Of a stretch of 64,000 bases of DNA, positions 1 to 8,380 are shown one piece after another. Position numbers and translations under genes: made by a program. The stretch is from Bacteroidales bacterium (GTDB taxonomy: Bacteria; Bacteroidota; Bacteroidia; Bacteroidales; UBA3663). Position 1 is the stretch's first letter. The number at the start of each line of letters is the position of its first letter. Location of the stretch: the NCBI GenBank assembly GCA_017548545.1, contig JAFYZW010000051.1:1-64000 (forward strand), given 5' to 3'. The notes under the pieces are model-generated. The model was given only the letters and a program-made list of their open reading frames with translations, did no database searches and had not been told where the DNA came from.

Positions 1-226
1 GCACTTCGGTCTCTATTCCAAGGCTGGTATCGGCGTGAGCATCATGCACGAAACCCAGAAGGACGACAAGGAGGGCAGAACCGACTACAGCGACACCTCA
101 GTTATCCCCAACATTGAATTGACGTTCATCGGCATGGAGGCTGGTTCGCAGACCTGGCGCGGATTCCTCGAGTATGGCCTTGGTGAGCAAGGTATCCTCT
201 GTGCTGGTTTGAGATATAAGTTCTGA
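1..226 (+). CDS. Outer-membrane beta-barrel protein, C-terminal fragment
   Basis: The reading frame is already open at base 2 and runs to a TGA at 224-226, so only the last 74 or so codons are present. The visible part alternates polar and hydrophobic residues in strand-like stretches and ends in LRYKF, with the terminal phenylalanine typical of proteins assembled into the outer membrane by the BAM machinery. A strong terminator follows directly. The family cannot be named from this tail; a porin or PorT-like barrel would fit. Confidence 0.6.
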   Translation, partial: HFGLYSKAGIGVSIMHETQKDDKEGRTDYSDTSVIPNIELTFIGMEAGSQTWRGFLEYGLGEQGILCAGLRYKF

Positions 227-248
227 TAATTTAGGATGAATACATTTG

Positions 249-288
249 ATTACTCGGAGTATTGATTGCTCCGAGTAATTTTTTATTT
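249..288 (+). terminator. Rho-independent terminator
   Basis: An 11-bp perfect stem (ATTACTCGGAG with CTCCGAGTAAT, 249-259 and 269-279) closes a 9-base loop and is followed by a T-rich run. It ends the beta-barrel transcript and lies about 40 bp before the stop codon of the convergent hydrolase gene. Confidence 0.85.
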
Positions 289-328
289 TATAAAAAAGAA
301 AATCTATTGGCTAGAGGACATGGACTGC

Positions 329-1702
329 CTATCGGGTGATGAGAAGCTTGCGGCCGTTGTGGAGGTAGAGGCCGGGGGAAGTGGGGGCGCCGGGGAGGCG
401 GCGGCCCTGGAGGGTGAACCAGCCGGAGGGGGTGGCGGGAGTGGAATCGGTGGAGAGGTCGATGAAGGGGAGGTCCTCGGCGGCGGCGATGTAATCGGAT
501 TGGAGGAGGGCTATTTTGTTGATGACGTTGAGGACGAAGTTGGTGGCGGCGGAAGTGTGGGTGCCGGTAGTGGTTTCGACTTCGAGGCGGTCGTCGTCGA
601 GGCCGCAATCATCGCGGAGGAAGTCGCAGAGGTGCTCCATGCAGTAGTAGGGCACGATCTCGTCGTTACGGGAATGGTAGACGAAAAAGCGGGTCTTGTC
701 GTTGGTCTGCCATCCGGAGACGAGGGAGTTGTCGTCTACGGCCTGGAAGAAGGGATCCATCTGCGAGTTGGAACGGGAGAGATTGTCGGTGCGGAGGATG
801 TTGCTGACCAGGGTTCCCGTCTTCTCATTGCCTCCTGCGATGGCGAAGATGGAGTCGTTGATGACATCGGCGGTAAGTTCCTTGCCGTCGATCCACTCGA
901 CGAGCTTGGTGTCGAAGGGTTCGGGGAAGATGTCGCTGAAACTGATGTCGAGGTTGGCACCTTCGATCTGGCCTGTAGCGATGAGCGCGAGGGCGCAGGG
1001 ATAGGTGTACATGGCATCGGGGATGAGCAGCGAGTCCATCATGGCGCTGATGTCGTAAGGTCCGGCGCCGCAGAGGGAGTAGTCGATGTGCGTGATGGCT
1101 TCAGGGTCGGGGTCGTGGGTGTCGAAATATCGCTGGACGGCCATGGTGGAATGGCCACCTTGAGAATAGCCGAATTGTGCAAACATGTTGCCATAGGTGT
1201 AACCCATCTGCTTGAGCAGGCGGCGTGCAGCCTTCACAGCGTCGATGTTGTTGCGCGCGGTGGCATCGGCCATCAGGTAGGTCTGGGGCTTGTCGTCGGT
1301 TATGCCGAAGCCGTAGCCGTCGGGGCTGATGGTGATGACGTCGGGACCGAGAGTGACGAATGGGCCCTCGATCTGTGGCGATTTGGTGATGGTGGGAGCC
1401 TGGTCGCGGGTGGTGATGGTATAGTGGTTGTTGAGCACGAGGCCTGCGGCGCTGTAGTCCTCGCCTGCGATGGTGACGAGCTTGGTGCGCTCGAAGATCC
1501 TCTGCGGGAAGAAGAGGGCCGAGGAGAGGGTGACGGGCGTGGTGCCGTCGGGTGCTACGCTCTCGTAGGTGTAGTTCACGCGGTAGTAGGGCGTCGGGAG
1601 GAACAGGGTGTAGGTCAACCTGGTGGTATCGACGATGGCTTCCTGCGCATGGAGAGGGAGGAAAGCGGTGAGGAGAAGCGGGAGGAGGAGGGTGGGTTTC
1701 AA
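329..1702 (-). CDS. Secreted alpha/beta-hydrolase, lipase/esterase-like
   Basis: This 457-residue protein has a signal peptide (hydrophobic core at residues 4-18, cleavage near LHAQ). The nucleophile elbow is GYSQGG at 178-183, making S180 the probable nucleophile. An Asp in the SRNDEIVPY segment and a His in GTHTSA complete a plausible Ser-Asp-His triad. The GYSQGG motif and layout resemble bacterial secretory lipases, but the substrate is not evident. The last 30 or so residues (LQGRRL, GLYLHNGRKLL) resemble a short type IX secretion sorting tail. It follows the SDR gene on the same strand across a repeat-filled gap. Confidence 0.7.
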   Translation of the reverse strand: MKPTLLLPLLLTAFLPLHAQEAIVDTTRLTYTLFLPTPYYRVNYTYESVAPDGTTPVTLSSALFFPQRIFERTKLVTIAGEDYSAAGLVLNNHYTITTRDQAPTITKSPQIEGPFVTLGPDVITISPDGYGFGITDDKPQTYLMADATARNNIDAVKAARRLLKQMGYTYGNMFAQFGYSQGGHSTMAVQRYFDTHDPDPEAITHIDYSLCGAGPYDISAMMDSLLIPDAMYTYPCALALIATGQIEGANLDISFSDIFPEPFDTKLVEWIDGKELTADVINDSIFAIAGGNEKTGTLVSNILRTDNLSRSNSQMDPFFQAVDDNSLVSGWQTNDKTRFFVYHSRNDEIVPYYCMEHLCDFLRDDCGLDDDRLEVETTTGTHTSAATNFVLNVINKIALLQSDYIAAAEDLPFIDLSTDSTPATPSGWFTLQGRRLPGAPTSPGLYLHNGRKLLITR

Positions 1703-1778
1703 GGGTTCGAGGGGGTCTGAAAGGTTCGAGAGGTTCTGAAGGGTTTGAGGGGTTAAGAAGGGTTAAGAGGGGTTGCCC
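1703..1778 (-). repeat. Degenerate CCCTCAAACC-type direct repeats before a start codon
   Basis: The whole gap between the SDR stop and the hydrolase ATG consists, on the coding strand, of imperfect units such as AACCCCTC, AACCCTTC and AACCTCTCG. The same family occupies 6248-6319 and 13073-13110, each time in sense orientation and next to the downstream start codon. Confidence 0.75.
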
Positions 1779-2537
1779 TTAGAAGCCCTCGATGGCGCCG
1801 GCATCGACGGGGAGGGTGACGCCGTTGACGTACTTACCGGCTGCGGAGCAGAGGTAGAGGGCGGCGTTGCCGATGTCGTCGGGATCGCCGAAAGTGTGGG
1901 TGGGGATGCGGTTCAGTATCTTGTTGCGACGAGGCTCGTCGGTGTCGATGGCCTTGTGGAGCATCGGGGTATCAATCCAACCGGGGGCGATGGTGTTCAC
2001 ACGAATGCCATCGCGACTGTAATCCGCGATGAGGGCGCGCTGGATGCCCAGCACGGCGCTCTTCGCGGTGGTATAGGCCACGATCTTCTCCATGCCCATG
2101 AATGCCGACATCGACGAGATGAGGATGATGCTGCCGCGACGGCGAGGCACCATGTAACGGAGCACTTCGCGGCTCAGGGCGAAGACGCTGAGCACGTGGG
2201 TGTCGATGACGCTGAGGTATTCCTCGTCGGTCACGTCGAGAGCGAGTTTCTTGAGGTGGATGCCCGCGCCATTCACAAGGATATCGATGGGGCCTACGTT
2301 TTGCTCGATATCGGCTACGAGGGCGGGCATAGCGGCTTTGTCGGTGACATCGAAGGCGCGATAGATACAGTTCTCGCCCAACAGCTGCTGGGCTTCACGG
2401 AGTTTCTCTTCACGACGGCCTACGATGACGACCTTGGCGCCAGCCTGCACGAAGACGCGTGCAATGCCGAGACCGAGGCCCGTGCCGCCACCTGTGATGA
2501 CGGCCACCTGGCCGTCCAATTGGAATTGTTTCAACAT
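1779..2537 (-). CDS. SDR-family NAD(P)-dependent oxidoreductase (gluconate/uronate dehydrogenase type)
   Basis: The 252-residue protein has classical short-chain dehydrogenase features: cofactor loop TGGGTGLGLG (15-24), NGAG (89-92, where NAAG is usual), catalytic Ser 141/142, Tyr155 and Lys159, and a C-terminal PVDAG motif. Overall it resembles gluconate 5-dehydrogenase and 2-deoxygluconate/KduD-type enzymes that reduce keto-sugar acids in the cytoplasm. It lies 7 bp after the RraA gene, so the two are probably co-transcribed. The divergent pectinase suggests a role in uronate use. The exact substrate is inference. Confidence 0.75.
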   Translation of the reverse strand: MLKQFQLDGQVAVITGGGTGLGLGIARVFVQAGAKVVIVGRREEKLREAQQLLGENCIYRAFDVTDKAAMPALVADIEQNVGPIDILVNGAGIHLKKLALDVTDEEYLSVIDTHVLSVFALSREVLRYMVPRRRGSIILISSMSAFMGMEKIVAYTTAKSAVLGIQRALIADYSRDGIRVNTIAPGWIDTPMLHKAIDTDEPRRNKILNRIPTHTFGDPDDIGNAALYLCSAAGKYVNGVTLPVDAGAIEGF

Positions 2538-2544
2538 ATCTTTA

Positions 2545-3240
2545 TTACATTATTCCGAATTTTGCAAATGCTTCGACCGTGCTCATTCCTGCGCGGATGG
2601 CCTTTGCAACGAGTTGTTCGCCACGGGCCTTTTCGATGGCACCCTCGAAGGCATCGGTCACGGCTTCAGCGGGCACGATGAGCACACCGTCGAGGTCGCC
2701 GAAGACCACATCGCCTGGGTTGACTCTCACGCCGCTGAATTCGATGGGCGTGCGGTAGTCGAGCACCTTGCCGCGAGGACCCTGGTCTTGCGCATAGCCT
2801 CCCATCGAGAAGGTGGGGAAGTTGAGGCGAAGAATCTCGTTGGTGTCGCGCGAATATCCATCGACGACGGCACCGGCTGCACCGCAATGGATGGCCCGTG
2901 TGCTCATCAGTCCGCCCCACAGCGCATAGCGTGGCGAGGAGCCTGAGCAGATATATACTTCGCCGGGCTGCAGGGAGTCGAGGGCTTCGAACATGATGCC
3001 GAAGGGTTTGCGCAGGAGGGAGTTGTGGGTTTCGTCGCCAAGTTTTTCGTTGAAGACATCCGCTTCGAGCACGGGCATGGCACGTCCTACGACGACCATG
3101 TCCTGTCGCACTGGTTTGATGAGCGGCGAGATGAACTGATGCAGGTAGCCCATCTTGTCGAGGATGTCGCCGACGAGGGCAGGGAAGAGTTCTTTGCGTG
3201 CGATGCTGAAGAGTTCGGCATCATCTTTCCAAAGGGACAT
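2545..3240 (-). CDS. RraA-family protein (HMG/CHA aldolase-like)
   Basis: The 231-residue protein carries the family signature: the stretch from GGLMSTRAI to GAVVDGYSRD, with the Asp-Gly and Arg-Asp pairs that bind metal and pyruvate in 4-hydroxy-4-methyl-2-oxoglutarate/4-carboxy-4-hydroxy-2-oxoadipate aldolases. RraA-like members can be aldolases, decarboxylases or non-enzymatic RNase E regulators. The preserved active-site residues and the sugar-acid context favour an enzyme acting on a keto acid. It is the first gene of an RraA-SDR operon. Confidence 0.75.
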   Translation of the reverse strand: MSLWKDDAELFSIARKELFPALVGDILDKMGYLHQFISPLIKPVRQDMVVVGRAMPVLEADVFNEKLGDETHNSLLRKPFGIMFEALDSLQPGEVYICSGSSPRYALWGGLMSTRAIHCGAAGAVVDGYSRDTNEILRLNFPTFSMGGYAQDQGPRGKVLDYRTPIEFSGVRVNPGDVVFGDLDGVLIVPAEAVTDAFEGAIEKARGEQLVAKAIRAGMSTVEAFAKFGIM

Positions 3241-3244
3241 GGGG

Positions 3245-3285
3245 AATTAACAATTAACAATTAATAATCTGGCGGGGCAAATATA
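3245..3285 (-). promoter_or_regulatory. Putative -7 box and TTAATTG-repeat leader for the rraA-SDR operon
   Basis: On the minus strand TATATTTG (3285 to 3278) fits the Bacteroidetes -7 box. No convincing -33 box is present. Between it and the ATG the leader holds three tandem TTAATTG units (3245-3267). The same repeat lies before porT and purL. Confidence 0.45.
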
Positions 3286-3369
3286 ATGATTTTTTTGATG
3301 TCATGGTTTATTTTTGCACAAAAATTGGAGAAAAGGCGGCCAATTCTTTCATATTCTGAGAAAATAGTT

Positions 3370-3603
3370 TATCTTTGCAGCGTCCATTTCGACAAGTCGA
3401 AAACAAAACGGATAATAACAAGAGTGGTTGCATAGCTCATAATTATAGAAAAATTTAATCAAAAAATTATAAGAAAAACGGGACGGTATTTTGATTTCGG
3501 ACATTCATCTTTTGATAATTTTTTTATCAATTATCTTATAATTTTGAGCGAAGCGACCCCGAAAAAAAGATGTTATATAGAAGCACACATTTATAGATAA
3601 CCC
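3370..3603 (+). promoter_or_regulatory. Promoter and long AT-rich leader of the GH28 gene
   Basis: TATCTTTG at 3370-3377 is a clear -7 box, giving a 5' leader of roughly 220 nt. The leader contains hairpin-forming pairs, including TTGATAA/TTATCAA at 3512-3530 and a TTTCG/CGAAA pair near 3388-3403. Its A/T richness contrasts with the GC-rich gene. No known riboswitch was recognised. Bases 3286-3369 hold no other feature I can support. Confidence 0.5.
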
Positions 3604-5157
3604 ATGCAACACGCCATTTTAACAACAATACTTTTGGCCCTTTGTGGCGCACAGGCCTTTGGGCAAATACATATTCCCACGGCGGAGGAGGTGGGGCCGG
3701 GGGTGATGCCGGACACGATTGCGGCGATCGAGGCACCCTTCGATATGCCGCAACTGGAACGGCCAACGTTTCCGGACTATCGGATCAGCATTACGAAGAT
3801 GGGGGCGAAGGAGGGACGGTTCGTGCGGACGCAGATACAGGCAGCCATCGATGCTGTGGCGGCACGTGGCGGAGGCACGGTGGTGATCCCCAAGGGCAAC
3901 TGGTACACGGGACGTATCGAACTGAAGTCGAACGTCTGCCTGCATGTGGAGGAGGGTGCCAACGTATATTTCAGCGGCGACATCAAGGATTATCTGCCCG
4001 TGGTCTTCACCCGAAGTGCGGGCATCGAGGCCATGTCGATGGGCGCGATGATCTATGCCAACGGACAACGCAACATCGGCCTGACGGGCACGGGGCGGCT
4101 GATAGGACCGGGACGCGACTGCGAACTGTGGAAGCGCAATCCCGAATACGGGTCGTTCGACAGCCGCGTTGACTACGACCTCCCTCCTACCGAACGCATC
4201 TACGACGGACACGACAGCACCTGCATCTATCTGCCTACGTTCATCGGACCGATCAACTGCAACAACGTGCTCATTGAGGGTGTGGAACTGTCGGAGTGCG
4301 TGTTCTGGAACATCGTGCCCACCTACTGCGATTCGGTCATCATCCGTGGCACGAAGGTGCACAGCGTTGATTTGCCCATGGGCGACGGCATGGACATCGA
4401 ATCGAGCCGCAACGTGCTGATCGAATATAACTTCCTGGAGACAGGCGACGACAACTTCACCATCAAGGCGGGACGCGGCATCGATGGACTACGTGTGAAC
4501 CGACCGAGCGAGAACCTGGTTATCAGACGGAACCTCACGGCCATCGGACATGGCGGCGTGACCTGCGGCTCGGAGACGGCAGGCATGATACGCGACGTCT
4601 ATGTGTGCGACAACGTCTTTGCAGGCACCAACGTGGGCTTCCGCTTCAAGACACGACGTCCGCGTGGAGGAGGCGGCGAGAACCTCTATTACGAACGCAA
4701 CAGGATACGTGCGACAAAGGAGGCCATCAGCTTCGACATGCTTGGCTCAGCGATGTATGTAGGCGGCCTGTCGGCACGTGTACCTATGGAGGTGGATCGT
4801 TTCACACCGACGTTCCGCAACGTCGTGATACGCGACCTCATCGTCGAGGATGGCACCTGGTTCCTCCGCGTGGTGGGTATCCCCGAGTCGCCGGCACGCA
4901 ACGTCACCATCGAGCGCGTCAAGGCCAAGACTCAGCGGCTCATGTACCTCCACGACCTCAATATGCTCAGCCTGCGCGAGGCACAGCTTTCGGCCGATCA
5001 GGCGACCATCGACATCTCACAGGTACGCAATCTTTACCTCGAACACGTCACTTTCGACGTGCCCGAAGGGAAGGAGAATTGGTTCATCGAACCAGGTGAC
5101 AATGAGAACCTTTTCATGGACGGAAAGAGCCTGATCAGCACGGTTTTCGAACGATAA
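3604..5157 (+). CDS. GH28 polygalacturonase-like pectinase, secreted
   Basis: The 517-residue protein starts with a signal peptide (cleavage near AFGQ, residue 21) followed by a right-handed beta-helix. GH28 hallmarks appear in order: GDGMDIESS (the NTDG-equivalent Asp261), TGDDN with Asp282/Asp283, GHGG with His316, and a RFK motif near 348. These are the aspartates, histidine and arginine/lysine that hydrolyse galacturonan by inversion. N-terminal residues 21-60 are a linker of unknown role. It is transcribed away from the RraA-SDR operon, so the three genes may work together on pectin breakdown products. Exo versus endo action cannot be decided. Confidence 0.88.
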   Translation: MQHAILTTILLALCGAQAFGQIHIPTAEEVGPGVMPDTIAAIEAPFDMPQLERPTFPDYRISITKMGAKEGRFVRTQIQAAIDAVAARGGGTVVIPKGNWYTGRIELKSNVCLHVEEGANVYFSGDIKDYLPVVFTRSAGIEAMSMGAMIYANGQRNIGLTGTGRLIGPGRDCELWKRNPEYGSFDSRVDYDLPPTERIYDGHDSTCIYLPTFIGPINCNNVLIEGVELSECVFWNIVPTYCDSVIIRGTKVHSVDLPMGDGMDIESSRNVLIEYNFLETGDDNFTIKAGRGIDGLRVNRPSENLVIRRNLTAIGHGGVTCGSETAGMIRDVYVCDNVFAGTNVGFRFKTRRPRGGGGENLYYERNRIRATKEAISFDMLGSAMYVGGLSARVPMEVDRFTPTFRNVVIRDLIVEDGTWFLRVVGIPESPARNVTIERVKAKTQRLMYLHDLNMLSLREAQLSADQATIDISQVRNLYLEHVTFDVPEGKENWFIEPGDNENLFMDGKSLISTVFER

Positions 5158-5232
5158 TTGACAGATAGAGAAGGCAATTCGCGTTAACAAACCTATAAAA
5201 TGCAAGGGAAAATGCTAAAATTTGTGCAATCT

Positions 5233-5340
5233 ATTGCGCATATCGTGGAAAACCCCTATCTTTGCATCGTGTTTTTCATGGTAATGTTTTAGATAATATA
5301 TGTGTGTGAGTTAAGTGACCGTCGTGATGACCGGTCATTT
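5233..5340 (+). ncRNA. Candidate small RNA element, copy 1
   Basis: A full promoter (ATTG at 5233-5236, 20-bp spacer, TATCTTTG at 5257-5264) drives a short stretch that is nearly identical to one at 30929 for about 27 bases after the -7 box (CATCGTGTTTTTCATGGTA). A hairpin follows at 5313-5340 (AAGTGACCG with CGGTCATTT). Its apex is GTC-GTGAT-GAC; the other copy has GTC-GGGAT-GAC. The lower stems differ in sequence but still pair. No gene follows on this strand before the next terminator. Confidence 0.5.
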
Positions 5341-5348
5341 AATGTTTT

Positions 5349-5384
5349 AAAGCCGTCCTCGAAGCAATTTTCGAAGACGGCTTT
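5349..5384. terminator. Bidirectional Rho-independent terminator
   Basis: A 15-bp stem with one mismatch (AAAGCCGTC...TTCGAA arms, 5349-5363 and 5370-5384) around a 6-base loop. It lies between the small-RNA element and the convergent flavodoxin gene and could stop both. Confidence 0.8.
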
Positions 5385-5410
5385 CACTATTTTACCAAGA
5401 AGATGGTCGA

Positions 5411-6247
5411 TTAACGTACCACTTTGGTGAACTCAGGCTTCACGTTCTTGTCGTTGGGAGCAACGACGTAGATCTTGGTGGCAGCCTCCTTGTCCTTCTG
5501 GCCCTTGTTCTTCGCTGTGAAGACATATTCGGTGGCATCGGCAAGAGCGCGCGAAGCTGCGAGTACGGGAATGCCGAGCGGCATCTGGTAGTCGCCACAA
5601 GCAGCATTGAAGATGGCGATGTCGGCCTTGGTGACAGGCTTAGCAGCCGAGAATTCGGGAAGCTCGACCTTCTCGCCAGCGACGATGCCAGAATTTACGA
5701 GGAAGCAACCTACCTCAGCAGCGGCCTTCTCGACACGAGCGGTGCGTATTCCATAGCCGTCGAGGATGGTCGTCTCGGGAAGAGCGGCCTTCAGGTTGGC
5801 CGTACTGGTCTCGAGCCCTCCACTACCGAAGGTGCAGAATGGAATGACTACCTTGCCCTTGAGGTCAACAGCCTTGAGCAGACCTGCTACAGGTGGAGCG
5901 TAGGTACCGAACCAGATGGGATAGCCGAGGTAGATGGTGTCGTACTTGGCGAGGTCCTTCTCGAGCGGAGTGATTTCGGGCACGGTGCCGTTCTTCATTT
6001 CCTCCTGGCAACGAGCGATGGTGGCATTGAAGTCGCCATCATAGGGGGTAGCCACACCGAACTTCTCGATGTCGGCACCGGTCTTTTCGGCGATGAGCTG
6101 GGCAACCTTCTCGGTGGAACCGGTCTGGGAATAGTAGAGTACCAAAGAACCGGGGGTAGCGGGTTCTGGTTCAGGAGCGGGAGCTTGCTTCTTGGTGCAA
6201 GCGGTGAGCGCAACGAGTGCGCCGAGCATAACAACTAATTTTTTCAT
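5411..6247 (-). CDS. Flavodoxin-domain lipoprotein
   Basis: The 278-residue protein has a lipoprotein signal (lipobox LTAC, Cys17), so it should be anchored in an envelope membrane. The flavodoxin fold begins with the FMN-phosphate loop YYSQTGSTEKVA, followed by YLGYPIWFGTYAPP and FCTFGSGGL, which contact the flavin ring. The last 80 residues form an added domain rich in Lys and Ala. An extracytoplasmic flavodoxin is unusual but recurs in Bacteroidales. It follows yitT in the same direction. Its electron partner is unknown. Confidence 0.8.
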   Translation of the reverse strand: MKKLVVMLGALVALTACTKKQAPAPEPEPATPGSLVLYYSQTGSTEKVAQLIAEKTGADIEKFGVATPYDGDFNATIARCQEEMKNGTVPEITPLEKDLAKYDTIYLGYPIWFGTYAPPVAGLLKAVDLKGKVVIPFCTFGSGGLETSTANLKAALPETTILDGYGIRTARVEKAAAEVGCFLVNSGIVAGEKVELPEFSAAKPVTKADIAIFNAACGDYQMPLGIPVLAASRALADATEYVFTAKNKGQKDKEAATKIYVVAPNDKNVKPEFTKVVR

Positions 6248-6319
6248 AATGGGTTATGGGTTTGGGGTTATGGGTTATGGGTTCGAGGGGTTTGAGGGGT
6301 TCGAAAGGTTCGAGGGGTA
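6248..6319 (-). repeat. CCCTCAAACC/CCCATAACC direct repeats before the flavodoxin start
   Basis: The gap between the yitT stop and the flavodoxin ATG is filled, on the coding strand, by units of AACCCCTCG, AACCTTTCG and then AACCCATAACCC. It belongs to the same family as 1703-1778 and 13073-13110. Confidence 0.75.
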
Positions 6320-7318
6320 TTATTCGGGGGTGATTTCGCCGCTCTTGGGCAGTTGCTTCCAACCCTCGCCGTAGGTGTCGTAGGCATCGGTGACGACGAC
6401 GAAGGCACGGGGATCGGCTTCGCGAATCTTCTCCTTCACGCCAGGTACCTCCTTGTTATGGATGACGAGGAAGAGCATTTCCTTGTCGCCATCGGAATAG
6501 AGGCCCTTGCTGCGGATGCGCGTGGCCGAACGCTCGAGGTCCTTGAGGATGTAGTTGCGCAGTTCGGGGATAGGCTTCTCACTAACGATGAAAAGCAGCT
6601 TGTCGTCCTTGTTGCCCGCAATCACACGGGCTATGACGCGCGACGACACGTAGATGGCAATGAGCGAATAGAACGAGAGCAGGCAGCTCTCTTTGCCGAC
6701 GGGCTCGTTGCTTCCGACGCCGAAGCCGATGACAATCAGGCCGAAGAGTACCACAATGCCATCAACGATGAGCAGACCGTTGGAGAATGGGATCTTCAGA
6801 TACTTCTGAATGATCATGGCCACGATGTCGGAGCCTCCTGTGGTGGCTTTGCTCATCACCACGATGCCGCAACCAATACCGATGACGACAGCTCCCATGA
6901 GCGTGGCGAGCAGCAGGTGGTTGGACATGTCGAGGCGTCCACCGCACAGGAGTGCAGGATCCAGGGCCTCGAGGGCGGCCTGCGTGGGATAGGCTAGCGT
7001 TGACATCGTATTCATGATGATTGGCGTGGCTAAGGCAGCAGCGATAGTTCGGCTACCGAGTTTGGCACCAAGCACCAGGACACTGATGATGAGCAACGGG
7101 ACATCGAAGCAGTAGCCGAAGGTACCCACCTGGATGGAGGGGAAGAGGTTGTGGAGCACGATGCTGGCGCCATAGACACCGCCCGGGATGATGTTGTAAG
7201 GATTGATGAAGAAGACAAAGCCAGCCGCCATGATGGCGTCGCCGATAAAGATGCCGGCCCACTCGAGCCACCATCGCCACGATGTAAGCTTTTCGCTCAC
7301 CGTCTTGATCTTTTTCAT
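6320..7318 (-). CDS. YitT-family membrane protein (DUF161/DUF2179)
   Basis: The 332-residue protein has about six hydrophobic segments between residues 18 and 235 with the family's Gly-rich motifs (NPYNIIPGGVYG, TTGGSDI). A cytoplasmic C-terminal domain of the DUF2179 type follows (about 240-325, containing TRIRSKGLYSDGDKEMLFLVI). YitT proteins are inner-membrane proteins of unsettled transport function. The gene heads a probable two-gene operon with the flavodoxin lipoprotein. Confidence 0.85.
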   Translation of the reverse strand: MKKIKTVSEKLTSWRWWLEWAGIFIGDAIMAAGFVFFINPYNIIPGGVYGASIVLHNLFPSIQVGTFGYCFDVPLLIISVLVLGAKLGSRTIAAALATPIIMNTMSTLAYPTQAALEALDPALLCGGRLDMSNHLLLATLMGAVVIGIGCGIVVMSKATTGGSDIVAMIIQKYLKIPFSNGLLIVDGIVVLFGLIVIGFGVGSNEPVGKESCLLSFYSLIAIYVSSRVIARVIAGNKDDKLLFIVSEKPIPELRNYILKDLERSATRIRSKGLYSDGDKEMLFLVIHNKEVPGVKEKIREADPRAFVVVTDAYDTYGEGWKQLPKSGEITPE

Positions 7319-7389
7319 ATCTCTTTTCGTTAATTTTGGGTTACAAAATGTATATGTATCGACGAAAAACTAAAAAAATTGTCAATATA

Positions 7390-7421
7390 TTTGCAAATTT
7401 CTGACAAAATCAGTAACTTTG
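7390..7421 (+). promoter_or_regulatory. Promoter of ddh
   Basis: TTTG (7390-7393), a 20-bp spacer and TAACTTTG (7414-7421) match the Bacteroidetes primary sigma consensus. Transcription should begin near 7428, leaving a leader of about 40 nt before the ATG at 7471. Confidence 0.8.
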
Positions 7422-7470
7422 TGCCCGATTTTTCGAACAATTGTTATTTGCAAACAGTAAAGTGTTATTT

Positions 7471-8370
7471 ATGGAGAAGATTCGTGCCGCCATCGTAGGT
7501 TATGGCAACATCGGCAAGTATGCACTCGAGGCAATCGAGGCTGCTCCCGACTTTGAGTGTGCAGGCGTTGTGCGCCGTGCAGGTGCAGAGAACAAGCCTG
7601 CCGAACTCGCAGATTATCCCGTGGTAAAGAATATCGAGGAGCTGAAGGATGTCGATGTGGCCATCCTTGCCACCCCTACCCGCAAGGTGGAGGAGTATGC
7701 CAAGCAGTGCCTTGCCCTGGGCATCAATACGGTGGATTCGTTCGACATCCACACCCAGATCGTTGACCTTCGCCGTACGCTCGATGCAGTAGCCAAGGCC
7801 AACAATGCCGTGAGCATCATCTCGGCAGGCTGGGATCCGGGGTCGGACTCGATCGTTCGCACCCTGATGGAGAGCCTTGCACCAAAGGGCATCAGCTACA
7901 CCAACTTCGGACCAGGCAGGTCGATGGGCCATTCGGTGGCCGTACGTGCCATTGCCGGCGTGAAGGATGCACTATCGATGACCATTCCTGTGGGCACGGG
8001 CATTCATCGCCGCATGGTCTATGTCGAGCTCGAAGAGGGTGCCGACTTCAAGACCGTAGAGGCAGCCATCAAGGCTGACCCATACTTCGTGAACGACGAG
8101 ACACACGTACAGCAGGTGGCTTCGGTGGATGATCTCAACGATGTGGGCCATGGTGTGAACCTTACCCGCAAAGGTGTGTCGGGCAAGACCCACAACCAGC
8201 TGTTTGAGTTCAACATGAAGATCAACAACCCGGCCCTGACCTCACAGGTGCTGGTGAACGTGGCACGCGCTGCGATGAAGCAGCAGCCAGGTGCCTACAC
8301 CATGGTGGAGATCCCGGTGATCGACATGCTCTGCGGTGACCGCGAGGAGCTGATCCGCCACCTGGTGTAA
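7471..8370 (+). CDS. ddh: meso-Diaminopimelate D-dehydrogenase
   Basis: The enzyme makes meso-diaminopimelate from tetrahydrodipicolinate in one reductive step for lysine and peptidoglycan synthesis. The 299-residue protein opens with the NADPH-binding motif IVGYGNIGK and contains the family blocks [28 protein letters not shown] and [13 protein letters not shown]. The ATG at 7471 is preferred over an in-frame one at 7441 because homologs begin at this point. The gene ends 10 bp from the convergent argF' with no terminator visible between them. Confidence 0.9.
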   Translation: MEKIRAAIVGYGNIGKYALEAIEAAPDFECAGVVRRAGAENKPAELADYPVVKNIEELKDVDVAILATPTRKVEEYAKQCLALGINTVDSFDIHTQIVDLRRTLDAVAKANNAVSIISAGWDPGSDSIVRTLMESLAPKGISYTNFGPGRSMGHSVAVRAIAGVKDALSMTIPVGTGIHRRMVYVELEEGADFKTVEAAIKADPYFVNDETHVQQVASVDDLNDVGHGVNLTRKGVSGKTHNQLFEFNMKINNPALTSQVLVNVARAAMKQQPGAYTMVEIPVIDMLCGDREELIRHLV

Positions 8371-8380
8371 GCCTCCACCA

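Noticed and set aside
266..1720. Long plus-strand frame of 484 codons
   Set aside because: It is the antisense shadow of the hydrolase gene; the translation is a Gly/Val/Glu-rich low-complexity product typical of GC-rich antisense frames.
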